From: Pseudopedobacter sp965218985
Lineage (GTDB): Bacteria > Bacteroidota > Bacteroidia > Sphingobacteriales > Sphingobacteriaceae
Direction of reading: 5' to 3'
Assembly: GCA_965218985.1 (NCBI GenBank)
Contig: CBDCMP010000007.1
Location: forward strand, 1,674,001-1,738,000
DNA: 64,000 nucleotides
Shown: piece after piece, positions 34,940 to 44,221 of the stretch
How the letters are laid out: every line of letters starts with the position of its first letter
Position numbering within the stretch: the stretch's first letter is position 1
The notes under the pieces: model-generated
What the model was told of the DNA's origin: nothing
Seen by the model: the letters and a program-made list of their open reading frames with translations, nothing else
Databases searched by the model: none
Position numbers and translations under genes: made by a program

Positions 34940-35950
34940 ATGGTCACCACCCTTCTTGTTATTGTTATTATTCTTGCTATAGGTTTTGATTTCATCAATG
35001 GTTTTCATGATGCAGCAAACTCCATCGCCACTATTGTATCCACCAAAGTCCTCAGCCCTTTTCAAGCAGTGCTATGGGCTGCCTTATTTAATTTTGCAGC
35101 TTATTTTTACTTCACTGATCATAAAGTGGCTGATACCGTGGCCAAAACTGTGTATGCCAATTACATCACTTTAGAGGTGGTTTTGGCAGGGTTGATCGCA
35201 GCCATCTCGTGGAATTTGTTGACCTGGTGGTTTGGTATCCCTTCCAGTTCATCACATACTTTGATAGGAGGTTTTGCGGGTGCTGGAATGGCTCACGCCA
35301 TGTTTATCGGCGATTCAGCCTTACAGGCAGTGAACCTGGCTCCAATTTTCAAAGTCATCGCTTTTATTGTATTAGCACCCGTTATCGGGATGGTCATCGC
35401 AATCACCATCAATTTGATCATCATCAACATCTCCAAAAACGCCAGGCCTTCTGTTGCAGAAAAATGGTTTAAAAGATTGCAACTGGTCTCCTCTGCAGCA
35501 TTGAGTTTTACCCACGGGGGTAATGATGCGCAAAAGGTGATGGGGATTATATTCGCTGCCTTAATTGCAAATAATGTAGTTGCTCCGGGTTCTCCCATGC
35601 CGGAATGGATTCCTCTTGTGTGCTATACAGCTATAGCCGCTGGCACCATGAGCGGGGGTTGGAAGATTGTGAAGACCATGGGATCCAAAATTACCAAAGT
35701 GACTCCCTTGGAAGGCGTAAGCGCCGAAACAGCAGGTGCGATCACTCTGGGGATCACAGAACATTTTGGTATTCCTGTATCCACCACGCATACCATTACA
35801 GGTTCCATCATTGGTGTGGGTTTAACCAAACGAGTGTCTGCCGTGCGCTGGGGGATCACTTACAGTTTGATATGGGCATGGATATTAACAATACCTGTTT
35901 CCGCTTTGTTGGCAGGAATTGTTTACTGCATGATTAACTTATTTCTTTAA
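34940..35950 (+). CDS. pit: Inorganic phosphate transporter, PiT family
   Basis: 336 aa with about ten membrane helices and the two inverted PiT signatures: GFDFINGFHDAANSIATIVS near the start and SFTHGGNDAQKVMGII in the second half, plus GIPVSTTHTITGSIIGVG. It is a low-affinity, ion-coupled phosphate importer, shorter than E. coli PitA (about 500 aa) as is usual for the DUF47-linked type. It ends 31 bp from the convergent DUF6503-like gene. Confidence 0.95.
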   Translation: MVTTLLVIVIILAIGFDFINGFHDAANSIATIVSTKVLSPFQAVLWAALFNFAAYFYFTDHKVADTVAKTVYANYITLEVVLAGLIAAISWNLLTWWFGIPSSSSHTLIGGFAGAGMAHAMFIGDSALQAVNLAPIFKVIAFIVLAPVIGMVIAITINLIIINISKNARPSVAEKWFKRLQLVSSAALSFTHGGNDAQKVMGIIFAALIANNVVAPGSPMPEWIPLVCYTAIAAGTMSGGWKIVKTMGSKITKVTPLEGVSAETAGAITLGITEHFGIPVSTTHTITGSIIGVGLTKRVSAVRWGITYSLIWAWILTIPVSALLAGIVYCMINLFL

Positions 35951-35981
35951 TCCCATAGCACATCATATCCATAGATTTGAT

Positions 35982-36713
35982 TCATTGTAATTTCAGATCC
36001 TCCAAAACAATTTCTGAAAGCTTCTCAAGTTTCCCGTCTTCATATAGTTGATGATACTCGGAGAGCGTGGTCTGCTCTCCTTCTTTAGATTTATAATTGA
36101 CATAATTTTGAAGTTTGAGCGCTCCGCTGTTAATCAGATTTTTAACTGCTCTAAACCTCTTACCTCCCTGGCTATATGCAAAATAGTCCATGCTATGATC
36201 TTTCTGATCAAACCAAAAATAAAAAACGTCTTGATGATCCTCTCCCCCATGTTCTTCATCGAAACTTACCGCTATCTCATCATAATCCTTTCCCTTCATC
36301 TTAACAGATTTCAAATATTTTTTATGCGTGGCAGGATCGTTCAGTTTTAAAGGTAGTAAAGCTAAATAAACCACGGAATTCACTGCTGCGGCATACTTCA
36401 CAGAGTCTTTCTCATTTTGGGGAATTACCAAACCGTTCACCTCTCTAACAAAACCATGATTAGAAAGCTGATCTTTCACCTGTCCGAGGCTGTCGTCATG
36501 AAAAGTGCGCTGATAAAAATAATCTCCTCCATTAAACTGGATCAAAAAGTGGTACTTTCTAAAATCAAAATCCAGCGTTTTATGGTTCAATTCATCCATT
36601 CCGTAAAATGCAATGGATTCATCAACTATTTTTTGTGCATCAGGCTTATTATCACAAGCGGAGAAACCAAGTGTGGAGATGATTATCCACAAAATAAAGC
36701 TTTGCTTTTTCAT
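35982..36713 (-). CDS. DUF6503-like lipoprotein
   Basis: About 243 aa from the ATG at 36713; a longer frame adds 16 residues that would bury the signal peptide. The signal is MKKQSFILWIIISTLGFSAC, lipobox Cys20. The mature part is a beta-rich sequence like DUF6503 (DESIAFYGMDELNHKTLDFD, FDFRKYHFLIQFNGGDYFY, FYFWFDQKDHSMDYFAYSQ), resembling LolA-like fold proteins in its long strands. Function unknown. It is convergent with the PiT gene. Confidence 0.75.
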   Translation of the reverse strand: MKKQSFILWIIISTLGFSACDNKPDAQKIVDESIAFYGMDELNHKTLDFDFRKYHFLIQFNGGDYFYQRTFHDDSLGQVKDQLSNHGFVREVNGLVIPQNEKDSVKYAAAVNSVVYLALLPLKLNDPATHKKYLKSVKMKGKDYDEIAVSFDEEHGGEDHQDVFYFWFDQKDHSMDYFAYSQGGKRFRAVKNLINSGALKLQNYVNYKSKEGEQTTLSEYHQLYEDGKLEKLSEIVLEDLKLQ

Positions 36714-36796
36714 CTGAATATAATTATTCGTTATTATTTTATTTTTTTTAATGGCACTCATGCATGCTTCGCAGGTTGTTTTTTAATGGAGATGAA

Positions 36797-36865
36797 GCCT
36801 GTCTGCCGACAAGGCAGGCAATCATGAGCATATTCATTCGTGTTTGTGAGCGGTACGCTCATGAT
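36797..36865. repeat. Two intergenic palindromes
   Basis: First, CTGCC (36803-36807) with GGCAG (36813-36817) inside the longer GCCTGTCTGCC...GGCAGGC block, which is GC-rich within AT-rich surroundings. Second, ATCATGAGC (36821-36829) pairs perfectly with GCTCATGAT (36857-36865) around 27 bp. The GCCTG-type block resembles dispersed palindromes common in Bacteroidota intergenic DNA; a related GCCTGCCTGCGCAG string occurs near 61440. Confidence 0.45.
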
Positions 36866-36985
36866 GGTTTCATAAGGCCAAATTAAACATTGATTTTTTA
36901 AACAAAGATGAATATATATTGGAAAACTTTCAAACCATCGTTTTAGAAGAATATTTGTTATATATTTATATTAAGAAAAAAATAA

Positions 36986-37183
36986 ATGCTAAGAAAATCC
37001 ATTCCTTTATTTAGAATCGGTCTCATTATCACTGCTTTAGGTGGCGGTCTTTACTTTTATGACGAAGACTATGGAAAATATTTAATAGGTTTGGGATTAG
37101 TGTTAGTATCCATAGCTATGGTGCTTTATATTCTTTTCATGTTCAGGAGATATGGCGAAAATAAAAGATCTCAGGTAAAATAA
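36986..37183 (+). CDS. Small membrane protein, 65 aa
   Basis: Not recognised. Two membrane segments (FRIGLIITALGGGLYFY and YLIGLGLVLVSIAMVLYILF) with an acidic turn DEDYGK between them and a basic tail (RRYGENKRSQVK). The ATG is preceded by an AT-rich leader without a clear Shine-Dalgarno. It is followed after 84 bp by another small membrane protein on the same strand. Confidence 0.6.
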   Translation: MLRKSIPLFRIGLIITALGGGLYFYDEDYGKYLIGLGLVLVSIAMVLYILFMFRRYGENKRSQVK

Positions 37184-37267
37184 TTACCCTACCCGATTTC
37201 TGGTATTTTTAATTTTTATACGTCATAATCTAGTTCCTTTCCCCATCTTGAATGAAAGTTTATCAAG

Positions 37268-37645
37268 ATGAATGACACCTCTATTAGAAAACCGCTTATT
37301 TTAACGGCTATAAGTTTCATCATTTTTGGTATTCTTCTTTTAATCAATGAATTGGAATTCCGGAATATTTTACCTTTTTTGGATATCCTGGTTCCGGTCA
37401 TGATCGTTTTTGTGGTATGGTTGATGAAAAATATTATTTTTGGAATATACCGGCAGTCTCCTACCAAACCGAAAGGATTTAAAATATGTTTTTGGATGTT
37501 TGTACTTGCCGCTCTTATATTGGGTTCAGGTTTTTTTTTCAGAATCAGTTTTCCGAAAATAAGCAATATCATCATCATCATTGGGTTGCTTTCAACAGCT
37601 TTGACTTGCATCATCTTTTCCAGACTACTCCTTAAAGTGATTTAA
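37268..37645 (+). CDS. Small four-helix membrane protein, 125 aa
   Basis: Not recognised. Four hydrophobic segments (ILTAISFIIFGILLLINEL, ILVPVMIVFVVWLM, FWMFVLAALILGSGFFF, IIIIIGLLSTALTCIIFS) with few charged residues. The paired-helix pattern near the N-terminus resembles small phage-shock or LiaF-type membrane domains, but not closely enough to assign. It is convergent with the MMPL exporter gene, 12 bp apart. Confidence 0.6.
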   Translation: MNDTSIRKPLILTAISFIIFGILLLINELEFRNILPFLDILVPVMIVFVVWLMKNIIFGIYRQSPTKPKGFKICFWMFVLAALILGSGFFFRISFPKISNIIIIIGLLSTALTCIIFSRLLLKVI

Positions 37646-37657
37646 AAAATGCATTCC

Positions 37658-39937
37658 TTATTTTTTCTTATGGAAGGAAAGCAGCAAAGCAGGTAGAAAA
37701 GTGAGATTAAAGAACATAGCCATCACCAATGTTAAAGACAATAGTGTTCCCAAAGCCACAGTTCCCCCAAAAGTTGAGAAAGAGAATATCCCAAAACCAA
37801 AGAAAAGGATAATAGCTGTATAAATCATACTTACCCCAGTTTCGTCCATGGTTTTTGAAATGGCATTGGACACAGCAACGCCAGATTTCAATTCTTGTTG
37901 ATACCTCGTTAAAAAGTAAATGGTTTGATCAGATGCTATTCCAAGTGCTATACTATAAATCAAAATAGTAGAGGGTTTAAGTGCTATTCCGCAAAAGCCC
38001 ATCACGCCGGCAGTGATCATTAAAGGGATAAGGTTTGGAATTAAGGAGAGGATGATCATTTCAAATCCCCTGAACAAGATCCACATCACGATAGCAATGA
38101 GAAAAATAGCCAGCAACAGGCTGTTTCTTAAGCTCTCAACAAGGTAATTAGTTCCTTTAACATACATTACCACTGGCCCCGTTAAACGAACCTCATAACG
38201 TGAAGGACTAAAAACAGAATCTATCCTTGGCCTGAGGTCTGCCAAAAGCTGGTTCATTTTTTTAGAACCCACATCTTTCATTTGAAAAGAGATCCGGGTA
38301 GTTTGCCTGTCTGTGTCTAAAAAATTCTTAAGCATATTGTTGCCCTTGCCCGAATTAGCGGCGTACAGCAGCATGAAATTCTTCTCCATCTCATTTGGAA
38401 TTCGATAGAATGCAGGATTTCCATTATAAAATACCTGAGAGGAATATTTCAGTGCGCTATTAATGGAGATGGCATTTCCAAACTCCGGATATTTTTGTAG
38501 AAGCAGCTCCAGTTTATCTATTTTCCTGATATTGGAAAGGTTGAGGATGCCATTTTTTTTTGCAACGTGTACAGAAACCTCAAGAGGTAAAACCCCACTG
38601 AATTCTGACTCAAAGAACTTTAGATCCCGATAAATCGGATCATTTTTTGGAAGATCATCAACCACAAAACCATTGATATGTATCAGAGAGATTCCCAAGC
38701 CTGAAAACACCATAAGAGCAAGTACCGTTAGGTAAACAAATTTCCTTTTGTAGGTCACCAAATGTTTCATCCAGTTTAAAAGCCGCTGAACGGTTTCAAA
38801 ATCCCCGTTAGTAAAGTTTTCCTGTTTTGGTAAAGCCATCAAAGCTAAGGGAAGTAAAAACAGGCAGATGAACCAGGTGAACATCACACCAGCCGCTGCA
38901 GTCATCCCAAAATCTTTGAGTACATCACTTTCGGTAAAATATAAAACACCAAACCCGATAGCTGTGGTAAGATTTGCAATGAAAGTGGTTAACGAGATCT
39001 TCTGTATCGTTACGCCAATAGCGGTGATTTTGTCGTTGGTTTTTAATTCTGTTCGATACCTGTTGATGATCAAAATACTATTAGGCACACCAATAATAAC
39101 GATTAAAGGTGGAATGATTCCGGTTAATATGGTAATCTCATTGCCCAATAAAGACATCAATCCAATGCTCCAGGTTACCCCAATCAACACAAACAGAATG
39201 GGCAAAAACACTAAAAATAAAGACCGAAAGAAAAACCAGAGGATGATAGCGGCGATTAAAACAGAGAGACCCAAAAACAGGGAGAACTCCTTTGCCACCA
39301 AAGCACTTAAAACTGTTTTGATATAAGGTAAGCCAGAATAATGGATGAGGGTATGTTGACTTTTAGCAAAAATCTCCGCCTGATCATGAACTTGATGAAT
39401 GACCTTGATTTTCTCGGCTGTTTGCAGGGTTGTATCCTCAAAAGTGATGGCCATGATGGTGGCATCCTCTTCATTGAATAAAACATCTTCATAAAAAGGG
39501 AGCTTAAACAATGCATGCTTTAAACTATCCATTTGAGCTTGATCCTTCAGTGGGAGCTGAACCAGGGGTTTAAAATCAAACCGTTTTTGGAGCGTGTCTT
39601 TTGCCAACACGGGCAAGTTGGCGATGGAAAGCACCTGTTTTACCCCTTTTAGCTGTTGAATTCCCCGAGTGAGCTCACCCCATCGGTTAAAGAATTCCTT
39701 TTCATATAATTTATTGGATTTCACTCCCAAGACCATCATACTACCATCTTCCCCAAATTTCTCCTTAAAGTTCAGGTACTCCATAGAAGTGGAATCAGTG
39801 CTTGGCAAGATCTTGCCCGGGTTAAAAGCTAATTTCACATGGGAAGCTTCATAAGCTGCAAAGAGGGTAAGGATGGTAAAAAAAGGGAGAATAGATTTTC
39901 TGTTGTTTAAAATGAATACGGAAAGATGAGCCCACAT
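37658..39937 (-). CDS. RND-superfamily exporter, MMPL type
   Basis: About 759 aa from the ATG at 39937; the longer frame from 40015 would overlap the divergent recO start by 15 nt. Two halves each carry one N-terminal helix, a large periplasmic domain and a block of five to six helices. Typical helix 4-like sequences are GIIPPLIVIIGVPNSILIIN and ILIYSIALGIASDQTIYFLTR. The N-terminal helix is followed by AAYEASHVKLAFNPGKILP. Members export lipids, hopanoids or other hydrophobic compounds; the substrate here is unknown. No adaptor or outer-membrane channel is adjacent. Confidence 0.9.
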   Translation of the reverse strand: MWAHLSVFILNNRKSILPFFTILTLFAAYEASHVKLAFNPGKILPSTDSTSMEYLNFKEKFGEDGSMMVLGVKSNKLYEKEFFNRWGELTRGIQQLKGVKQVLSIANLPVLAKDTLQKRFDFKPLVQLPLKDQAQMDSLKHALFKLPFYEDVLFNEEDATIMAITFEDTTLQTAEKIKVIHQVHDQAEIFAKSQHTLIHYSGLPYIKTVLSALVAKEFSLFLGLSVLIAAIILWFFFRSLFLVFLPILFVLIGVTWSIGLMSLLGNEITILTGIIPPLIVIIGVPNSILIINRYRTELKTNDKITAIGVTIQKISLTTFIANLTTAIGFGVLYFTESDVLKDFGMTAAAGVMFTWFICLFLLPLALMALPKQENFTNGDFETVQRLLNWMKHLVTYKRKFVYLTVLALMVFSGLGISLIHINGFVVDDLPKNDPIYRDLKFFESEFSGVLPLEVSVHVAKKNGILNLSNIRKIDKLELLLQKYPEFGNAISINSALKYSSQVFYNGNPAFYRIPNEMEKNFMLLYAANSGKGNNMLKNFLDTDRQTTRISFQMKDVGSKKMNQLLADLRPRIDSVFSPSRYEVRLTGPVVMYVKGTNYLVESLRNSLLLAIFLIAIVMWILFRGFEMIILSLIPNLIPLMITAGVMGFCGIALKPSTILIYSIALGIASDQTIYFLTRYQQELKSGVAVSNAISKTMDETGVSMIYTAIILFFGFGIFSFSTFGGTVALGTLLSLTLVMAMFFNLTFLPALLLSFHKKK

Positions 39938-40000
39938 AATCTTCGCTGAGAAATTGCTGAAAACGGTTTTTGTGAAATTACGTATTTTAGGGGTTTTAAG

Positions 40001-40732
40001 ATGCCCATGCTGCACAAAACAAATGGAATAGTTCTAAAAACGACCGATTATTCAGAAAATAGCGTGGTTGCAAAAATATACACCCAAAAATTCGGCTTGC
40101 AATCTTATCTCATCAACGGCGTAAAGAAGCCAAAAGCCAAAATTCCGCTCAACATGTTGCAACCTTTGCATTTGCTTGATATGGTGGTTTATCATAAACC
40201 GACTGGAAACATGCAAAGAATAGCGGATGCCCGAAGTGAGCCCGTTTTGCGAAGCATACCTTATGATATGGTGAAAAGTGCGATGGTGATGTTCATAGAT
40301 GAAATGATCTACAAATCTTTAAAAGACGCTCATGAAGATGGGATGATGTTTGAATTCATCGCTAAAAGTATTGAACTCTTGGACCATGCTGATAAAAGAG
40401 CGGCTAACTTTCACTTGGTATTCCTCATCAAATTAACCAAGTTTTTAGGCTTTTATCCAGATATGCGCCATTCCCATGACTTTATCTTTTTTGATCTGAA
40501 AAATGGCATTTTTGTGAATCAGCAACCCTTACACCTTTTTTTCATTGAAGAAAAATGGGCGAGGATTTGGAGTTTGATGTTAAAAAGCAGCATAGAAGAA
40601 TTCATGGCGATCAGACTGGCAGCAGAAGACAGAAAATATCTGCTTTCAAAGCTTATTGATTACTATTCTTTGCACATCGAAAATTTCGGAAGAGTTAAAT
40701 CCCGTGAAATTTTAGAACAGGTGATGAGTTAA
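40001..40732 (+). CDS. recO: DNA repair protein RecO
   Basis: 241-243 aa; the start could be the ATG at 40001 or the one at 40007 (MLHKTNGIVLKTTDYSENS). An N-terminal OB-fold with the family opening GIVLKTTDYSENSVVAKIYT and LQSYLINGVKKPKAK, then a helical region. Bacteroidota RecO lacks a clear zinc-binding Cys cluster and I see none here. It loads RecA with RecR in gap repair. It is divergent from the RND exporter. Confidence 0.92.
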   Translation: MPMLHKTNGIVLKTTDYSENSVVAKIYTQKFGLQSYLINGVKKPKAKIPLNMLQPLHLLDMVVYHKPTGNMQRIADARSEPVLRSIPYDMVKSAMVMFIDEMIYKSLKDAHEDGMMFEFIAKSIELLDHADKRAANFHLVFLIKLTKFLGFYPDMRHSHDFIFFDLKNGIFVNQQPLHLFFIEEKWARIWSLMLKSSIEEFMAIRLAAEDRKYLLSKLIDYYSLHIENFGRVKSREILEQVMS

Positions 40733-40969
40733 CGAAAACCATTAACCCCCCTTAAATTTTTATAACTGCAGAGATGGGTGTCAAGAAATAGATTCAATTC
40801 ATCCCTATTTCCCTAATTTCCCAATTAAGGAGCGAAATTCTTGCAGGATAATAGGCTTGGTGCCACAAATATAAAAATGTAACAAAACCCCACTTGAATC
40901 GTAAAAATGACCTGAGAAAGGGTTTTATTGCACCACCCTTGATATCAATTCATTTAAATTCTACAATAG

Positions 40970-43900
40970 ATGACTCATCTTGCAGAAAAGCCATCTTCAA
41001 AAAGATTCAGTAAACTTTCAAAGTTTAACGATATAAATGCTGTTAATATTTCTTTGTTCCGAATATTTTTTTCAGTCAAAAATTTAATCTTCGTTTTATT
41101 AAGCCTATCAATAAGTGCAAGTGCTCAGGTATGTGGAACTTCTGGTTTAGATGGTCCGCAAACAGCCACACCGCCGGTAAACACCTATTTTCCAATTTCT
41201 GCAAACACCTCATTGACTGCCGGGAGCAAGAGCATCACGTTACAGGCTGTGCCGTCGAATGACCCAAATTTTAACTTAAGTTATGGGGTGACCCCTATCA
41301 AAGCAGGTGATCTGATCCTGATCATCCAGATGCAGGATGCAACATTTAATTACACAAATAGCAATCTGTATGGAAAGGGCAGTTCAACCAGTGGTGCAGA
41401 TGGACTTGGAGGAACAGGCTACACAAATTTAGGCAGCACAGGAAAATTTGAGTATGTGGTGGCAACAAGTAATGTTCCGTTAACAGGTGGAGTGCTCAAT
41501 TTTAGAGGAGCTGGTGCGACAGGAGGGTGCGTGAATACCTTTACAAACTCAGATTTTACCACCACACGAGGTCAGAGAAGATTTCAGATTGTGAGGGTAC
41601 CACAGTTCTCCAACCTCATCTTAAATTCAAACATCACCACTCCCCCTTACAACGGCAGTGTTGGAGGGATCATTGCGTTTGATGTGGCAGGAACCATGCA
41701 ATTCAATGGTTATGTGGTTGATGCCTCCGAACGTGGGTTTAGAGGGGGCTATGGGCCGATCGCTAATTCTGGACCTAACACCAATAGCGTTTATGCCGTT
41801 AATTCCACTTCCACACAATCGGTAGGTAAAGGAGAAGGAATTGCGGGCACCCCGAGATATATGTGGGACGGATTTCGTCAGGTCGATAATTTCGATGAAG
41901 GCCTCCCGGGTGGCTCTTACGGTCGTGGGGCCCCCGGAAATGCTGGTGGTGGTGGAAATGACCACAACAGTGGCGGTGGCGGTGGCGCAAATGCCGGAGA
42001 CGGAGGTGTTGGGGGAATGGGGTGGCAAGGAGCAGGAGGAGATAAAGATCCTTTAACTGCTGCCGGTAGGCCAGGTAGCTCCACACCTCAGGATGTATCC
42101 AGACTCATCATGGGCGGTGGCGGTGGTGGCGGTGACGCCAATAATGCAACCACCGGTGTTAAAGGTGGGGTCGGCGGCGGGATCATTCTCATCAATGTGC
42201 AACAAATTACCGGAGCTGCAGTGATCAGATCCAACGGTGGTGCCGGAGAGGCCGGAACCTATAACAATTCACCAGATGGAGCTGGAGGAGGTGGCGCCGG
42301 GGGAACTATCTTTTTAAGATCCTTAGCCGCCAGTGCCGGTGCAAATTTGACTTTGGAGGCCAAAGGAGGAAAAGGTGGAAACACCGTTTATGATACTGGT
42401 GGAACCACGCCTCACGGACCTGGCGGTGGCGGTGGCGGCGGATTCATCTACACGCAAATCCCATCTGCCACCATCTCATCAACCACGGTGAAAGGGCTTT
42501 CAGGTAAAACTAATGATGGTGCCGGAATCACACATGGTGCTGAAGATGGACATGGTGGATTGGTAAAATCTTTCACTACTTCAGATTTGCCTCCCTATTT
42601 ACAAGGCGGTGGTTCTATTTGTTATCCCGCTCTGGATGTCACGCTTACAGAAGAGAATGCCGGAGCTGCCGGGATAAGAAACCCCGGAACAACAGCAACC
42701 TATAAATTAAAAGTATATAATAATATAGGAGGAGGTAACGCCGGGGAAGTTGCAATGGATTTCCAACTGCCATACGGATTTAGCTTGAGCGCAGTGTCTG
42801 CAAGTTTAACAGGCGATGCTGCAGGACCCGCTTCACCTACATTCACGGTTGGAGCCACCGGAAGAATCACTTTTGGAACTTATAACATCTCTCCCGGAGA
42901 TGCGGTGGAACTCACCATAGTGGTAAATATTGCTTCTGATGTTCCTACAGGAATATACCAGGCAAGTGCCCAAGCCACTTATTTGGATCCCACTAGAACG
43001 ATAGCAAATCCACAAAGAAAAATAACAGCGAGTAATAATGCCTTTTCGGGAAGTAACACAGCTTATGAAACCGGCGGAATAACAAATATTCCCGGTACCA
43101 ATTATGATGGAGATTTAGCAGCATCCACCTTTGAAGATGTGTACATCAATTCCCCTCCTATGCCAGGGGAGTGTAATGCCGTGATCAATGGGGATTTTGA
43201 GGTTGCCTCTCCGGGAGAATACGGATCGCCAAATTATCTAGGAAGATGGGGAGTGGTCAATGCTGCTGATAAAGTTAAAGTTGTGAACCAAACAGGTTTG
43301 CAGGGTGCTTTAATCAGAGATAATGGAAGTGATCACTTCTCTTTACAACAGACGATCAATTCAGTGAAACCTTCTTCAGGTTATACTTTAACCTTTGATT
43401 ACAGAAACTGGACTGATGGTTGCGGAGATCCCTCCTCTTCAAAAATTCAAGTGGAGATATTGGACGCCAGTACAAATTCAATTATTAGTTCGTCACCTGT
43501 TTACAGTTCAACTAATTCTCCGAGTGTTGCCACATTAGATTTCAGCACTTCTCCGGCTACCAACTCTTTAATTATTAAAGTCACAGACCCTGGTTCGCCT
43601 GTTTCTTCCTGTGGTGCTTTTGTTGACAACATCACCATCACTTCTCCTTTATATATTCAAATTGACTCAAAAGGCGTGAGTTGTAATGGTGATCAGGATG
43701 GTGTTTTAACCATTACAGCACTTTCAGGTGCTGGTGGTCCTTATAAAATGTCATATTCTTATAATGGTGGCGCATATACTTCACCTGTTAGCTTAGGAGT
43801 GATCAATAATACAAATCCTTATGCCATTTCAAATTTATCTCCTGGAGACTATACATTTAAAATTTTAGATGAAAACGGTTGTGAAACCAATAAAATGGTC

Positions 43901-44221
43901 ACGGTTACTCAACCCAATGTTTTGGCCCTCACTGAGGTCCATGTCAACGTAGATTGCTTCGGCGACTCAAGCGGGTCCATCGACGTGACCGTGAGCGGTG
44001 GCACAGCCCCCTACACCTATGCCTGGGACAACGGTGCCACAACCGAAGACCTTTCGGGATTGTCCGCCATAGGGGATTATACGATCACGGTTAACGATGC
44101 GAACGGCTGTTCGGTGTCCAAGACGATCACCATTGCCCAGCCGGCGGCGGCCCTTGCCCGTGACGTGATACCCATGTCAACGTGGGCTGTTTTGGCGGTT
44201 CGAGCGGGTCCATCGATGTGA
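40970..44221 (+). CDS. SprB-like giant adhesin, N-terminal part (frame broken at 44160)
   Basis: First 1083 codons of a gene that continues, with frame breaks, to 48907. Order: an unusually long signal region (hydrophobic 27-53, ending SASAQVCG); a domain with GDLILIIQMQDA and TRGQRRFQIVRVPQFSNLIL; a strongly Gly-rich region (about 310-520, with runs of Gly in RGAPGNAGGGGNDH and MGGGGGGGDAN); a DUF11-like sandwich (ALDVTLTEENAGAAG); a galactose-binding-like domain (NGDFEVASPGEYG to CGAFVDNITITS); then the first SprB repeats (VSCNGDQDGVLTI, VDCFGDSSGSIDV). Two single-base insertions near 44160 and 44164 shift the frame and the last 18 residues are spurious. SprB proteins are surface adhesins secreted by the type IX system. 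Confidence 0.85.
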   Translation: MTHLAEKPSSKRFSKLSKFNDINAVNISLFRIFFSVKNLIFVLLSLSISASAQVCGTSGLDGPQTATPPVNTYFPISANTSLTAGSKSITLQAVPSNDPNFNLSYGVTPIKAGDLILIIQMQDATFNYTNSNLYGKGSSTSGADGLGGTGYTNLGSTGKFEYVVATSNVPLTGGVLNFRGAGATGGCVNTFTNSDFTTTRGQRRFQIVRVPQFSNLILNSNITTPPYNGSVGGIIAFDVAGTMQFNGYVVDASERGFRGGYGPIANSGPNTNSVYAVNSTSTQSVGKGEGIAGTPRYMWDGFRQVDNFDEGLPGGSYGRGAPGNAGGGGNDHNSGGGGGANAGDGGVGGMGWQGAGGDKDPLTAAGRPGSSTPQDVSRLIMGGGGGGGDANNATTGVKGGVGGGIILINVQQITGAAVIRSNGGAGEAGTYNNSPDGAGGGGAGGTIFLRSLAASAGANLTLEAKGGKGGNTVYDTGGTTPHGPGGGGGGGFIYTQIPSATISSTTVKGLSGKTNDGAGITHGAEDGHGGLVKSFTTSDLPPYLQGGGSICYPALDVTLTEENAGAAGIRNPGTTATYKLKVYNNIGGGNAGEVAMDFQLPYGFSLSAVSASLTGDAAGPASPTFTVGATGRITFGTYNISPGDAVELTIVVNIASDVPTGIYQASAQATYLDPTRTIANPQRKITASNNAFSGSNTAYETGGITNIPGTNYDGDLAASTFEDVYINSPPMPGECNAVINGDFEVASPGEYGSPNYLGRWGVVNAADKVKVVNQTGLQGALIRDNGSDHFSLQQTINSVKPSSGYTLTFDYRNWTDGCGDPSSSKIQVEILDASTNSIISSSPVYSSTNSPSVATLDFSTSPATNSLIIKVTDPGSPVSSCGAFVDNITITSPLYIQIDSKGVSCNGDQDGVLTITALSGAGGPYKMSYSYNGGAYTSPVSLGVINNTNPYAISNLSPGDYTFKILDENGCETNKMVTVTQPNVLALTEVHVNVDCFGDSSGSIDVTVSGGTAPYTYAWDNGATTEDLSGLSAIGDYTITVNDANGCSVSKTITIAQPAAALARDVIPMSTWAVLAVRAGPSM

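Noticed and set aside
39938..40015. Longer RND exporter start
   Set aside because: It would overlap the divergent recO start; the ATG at 39937 is sufficient and starts just before the first helix.
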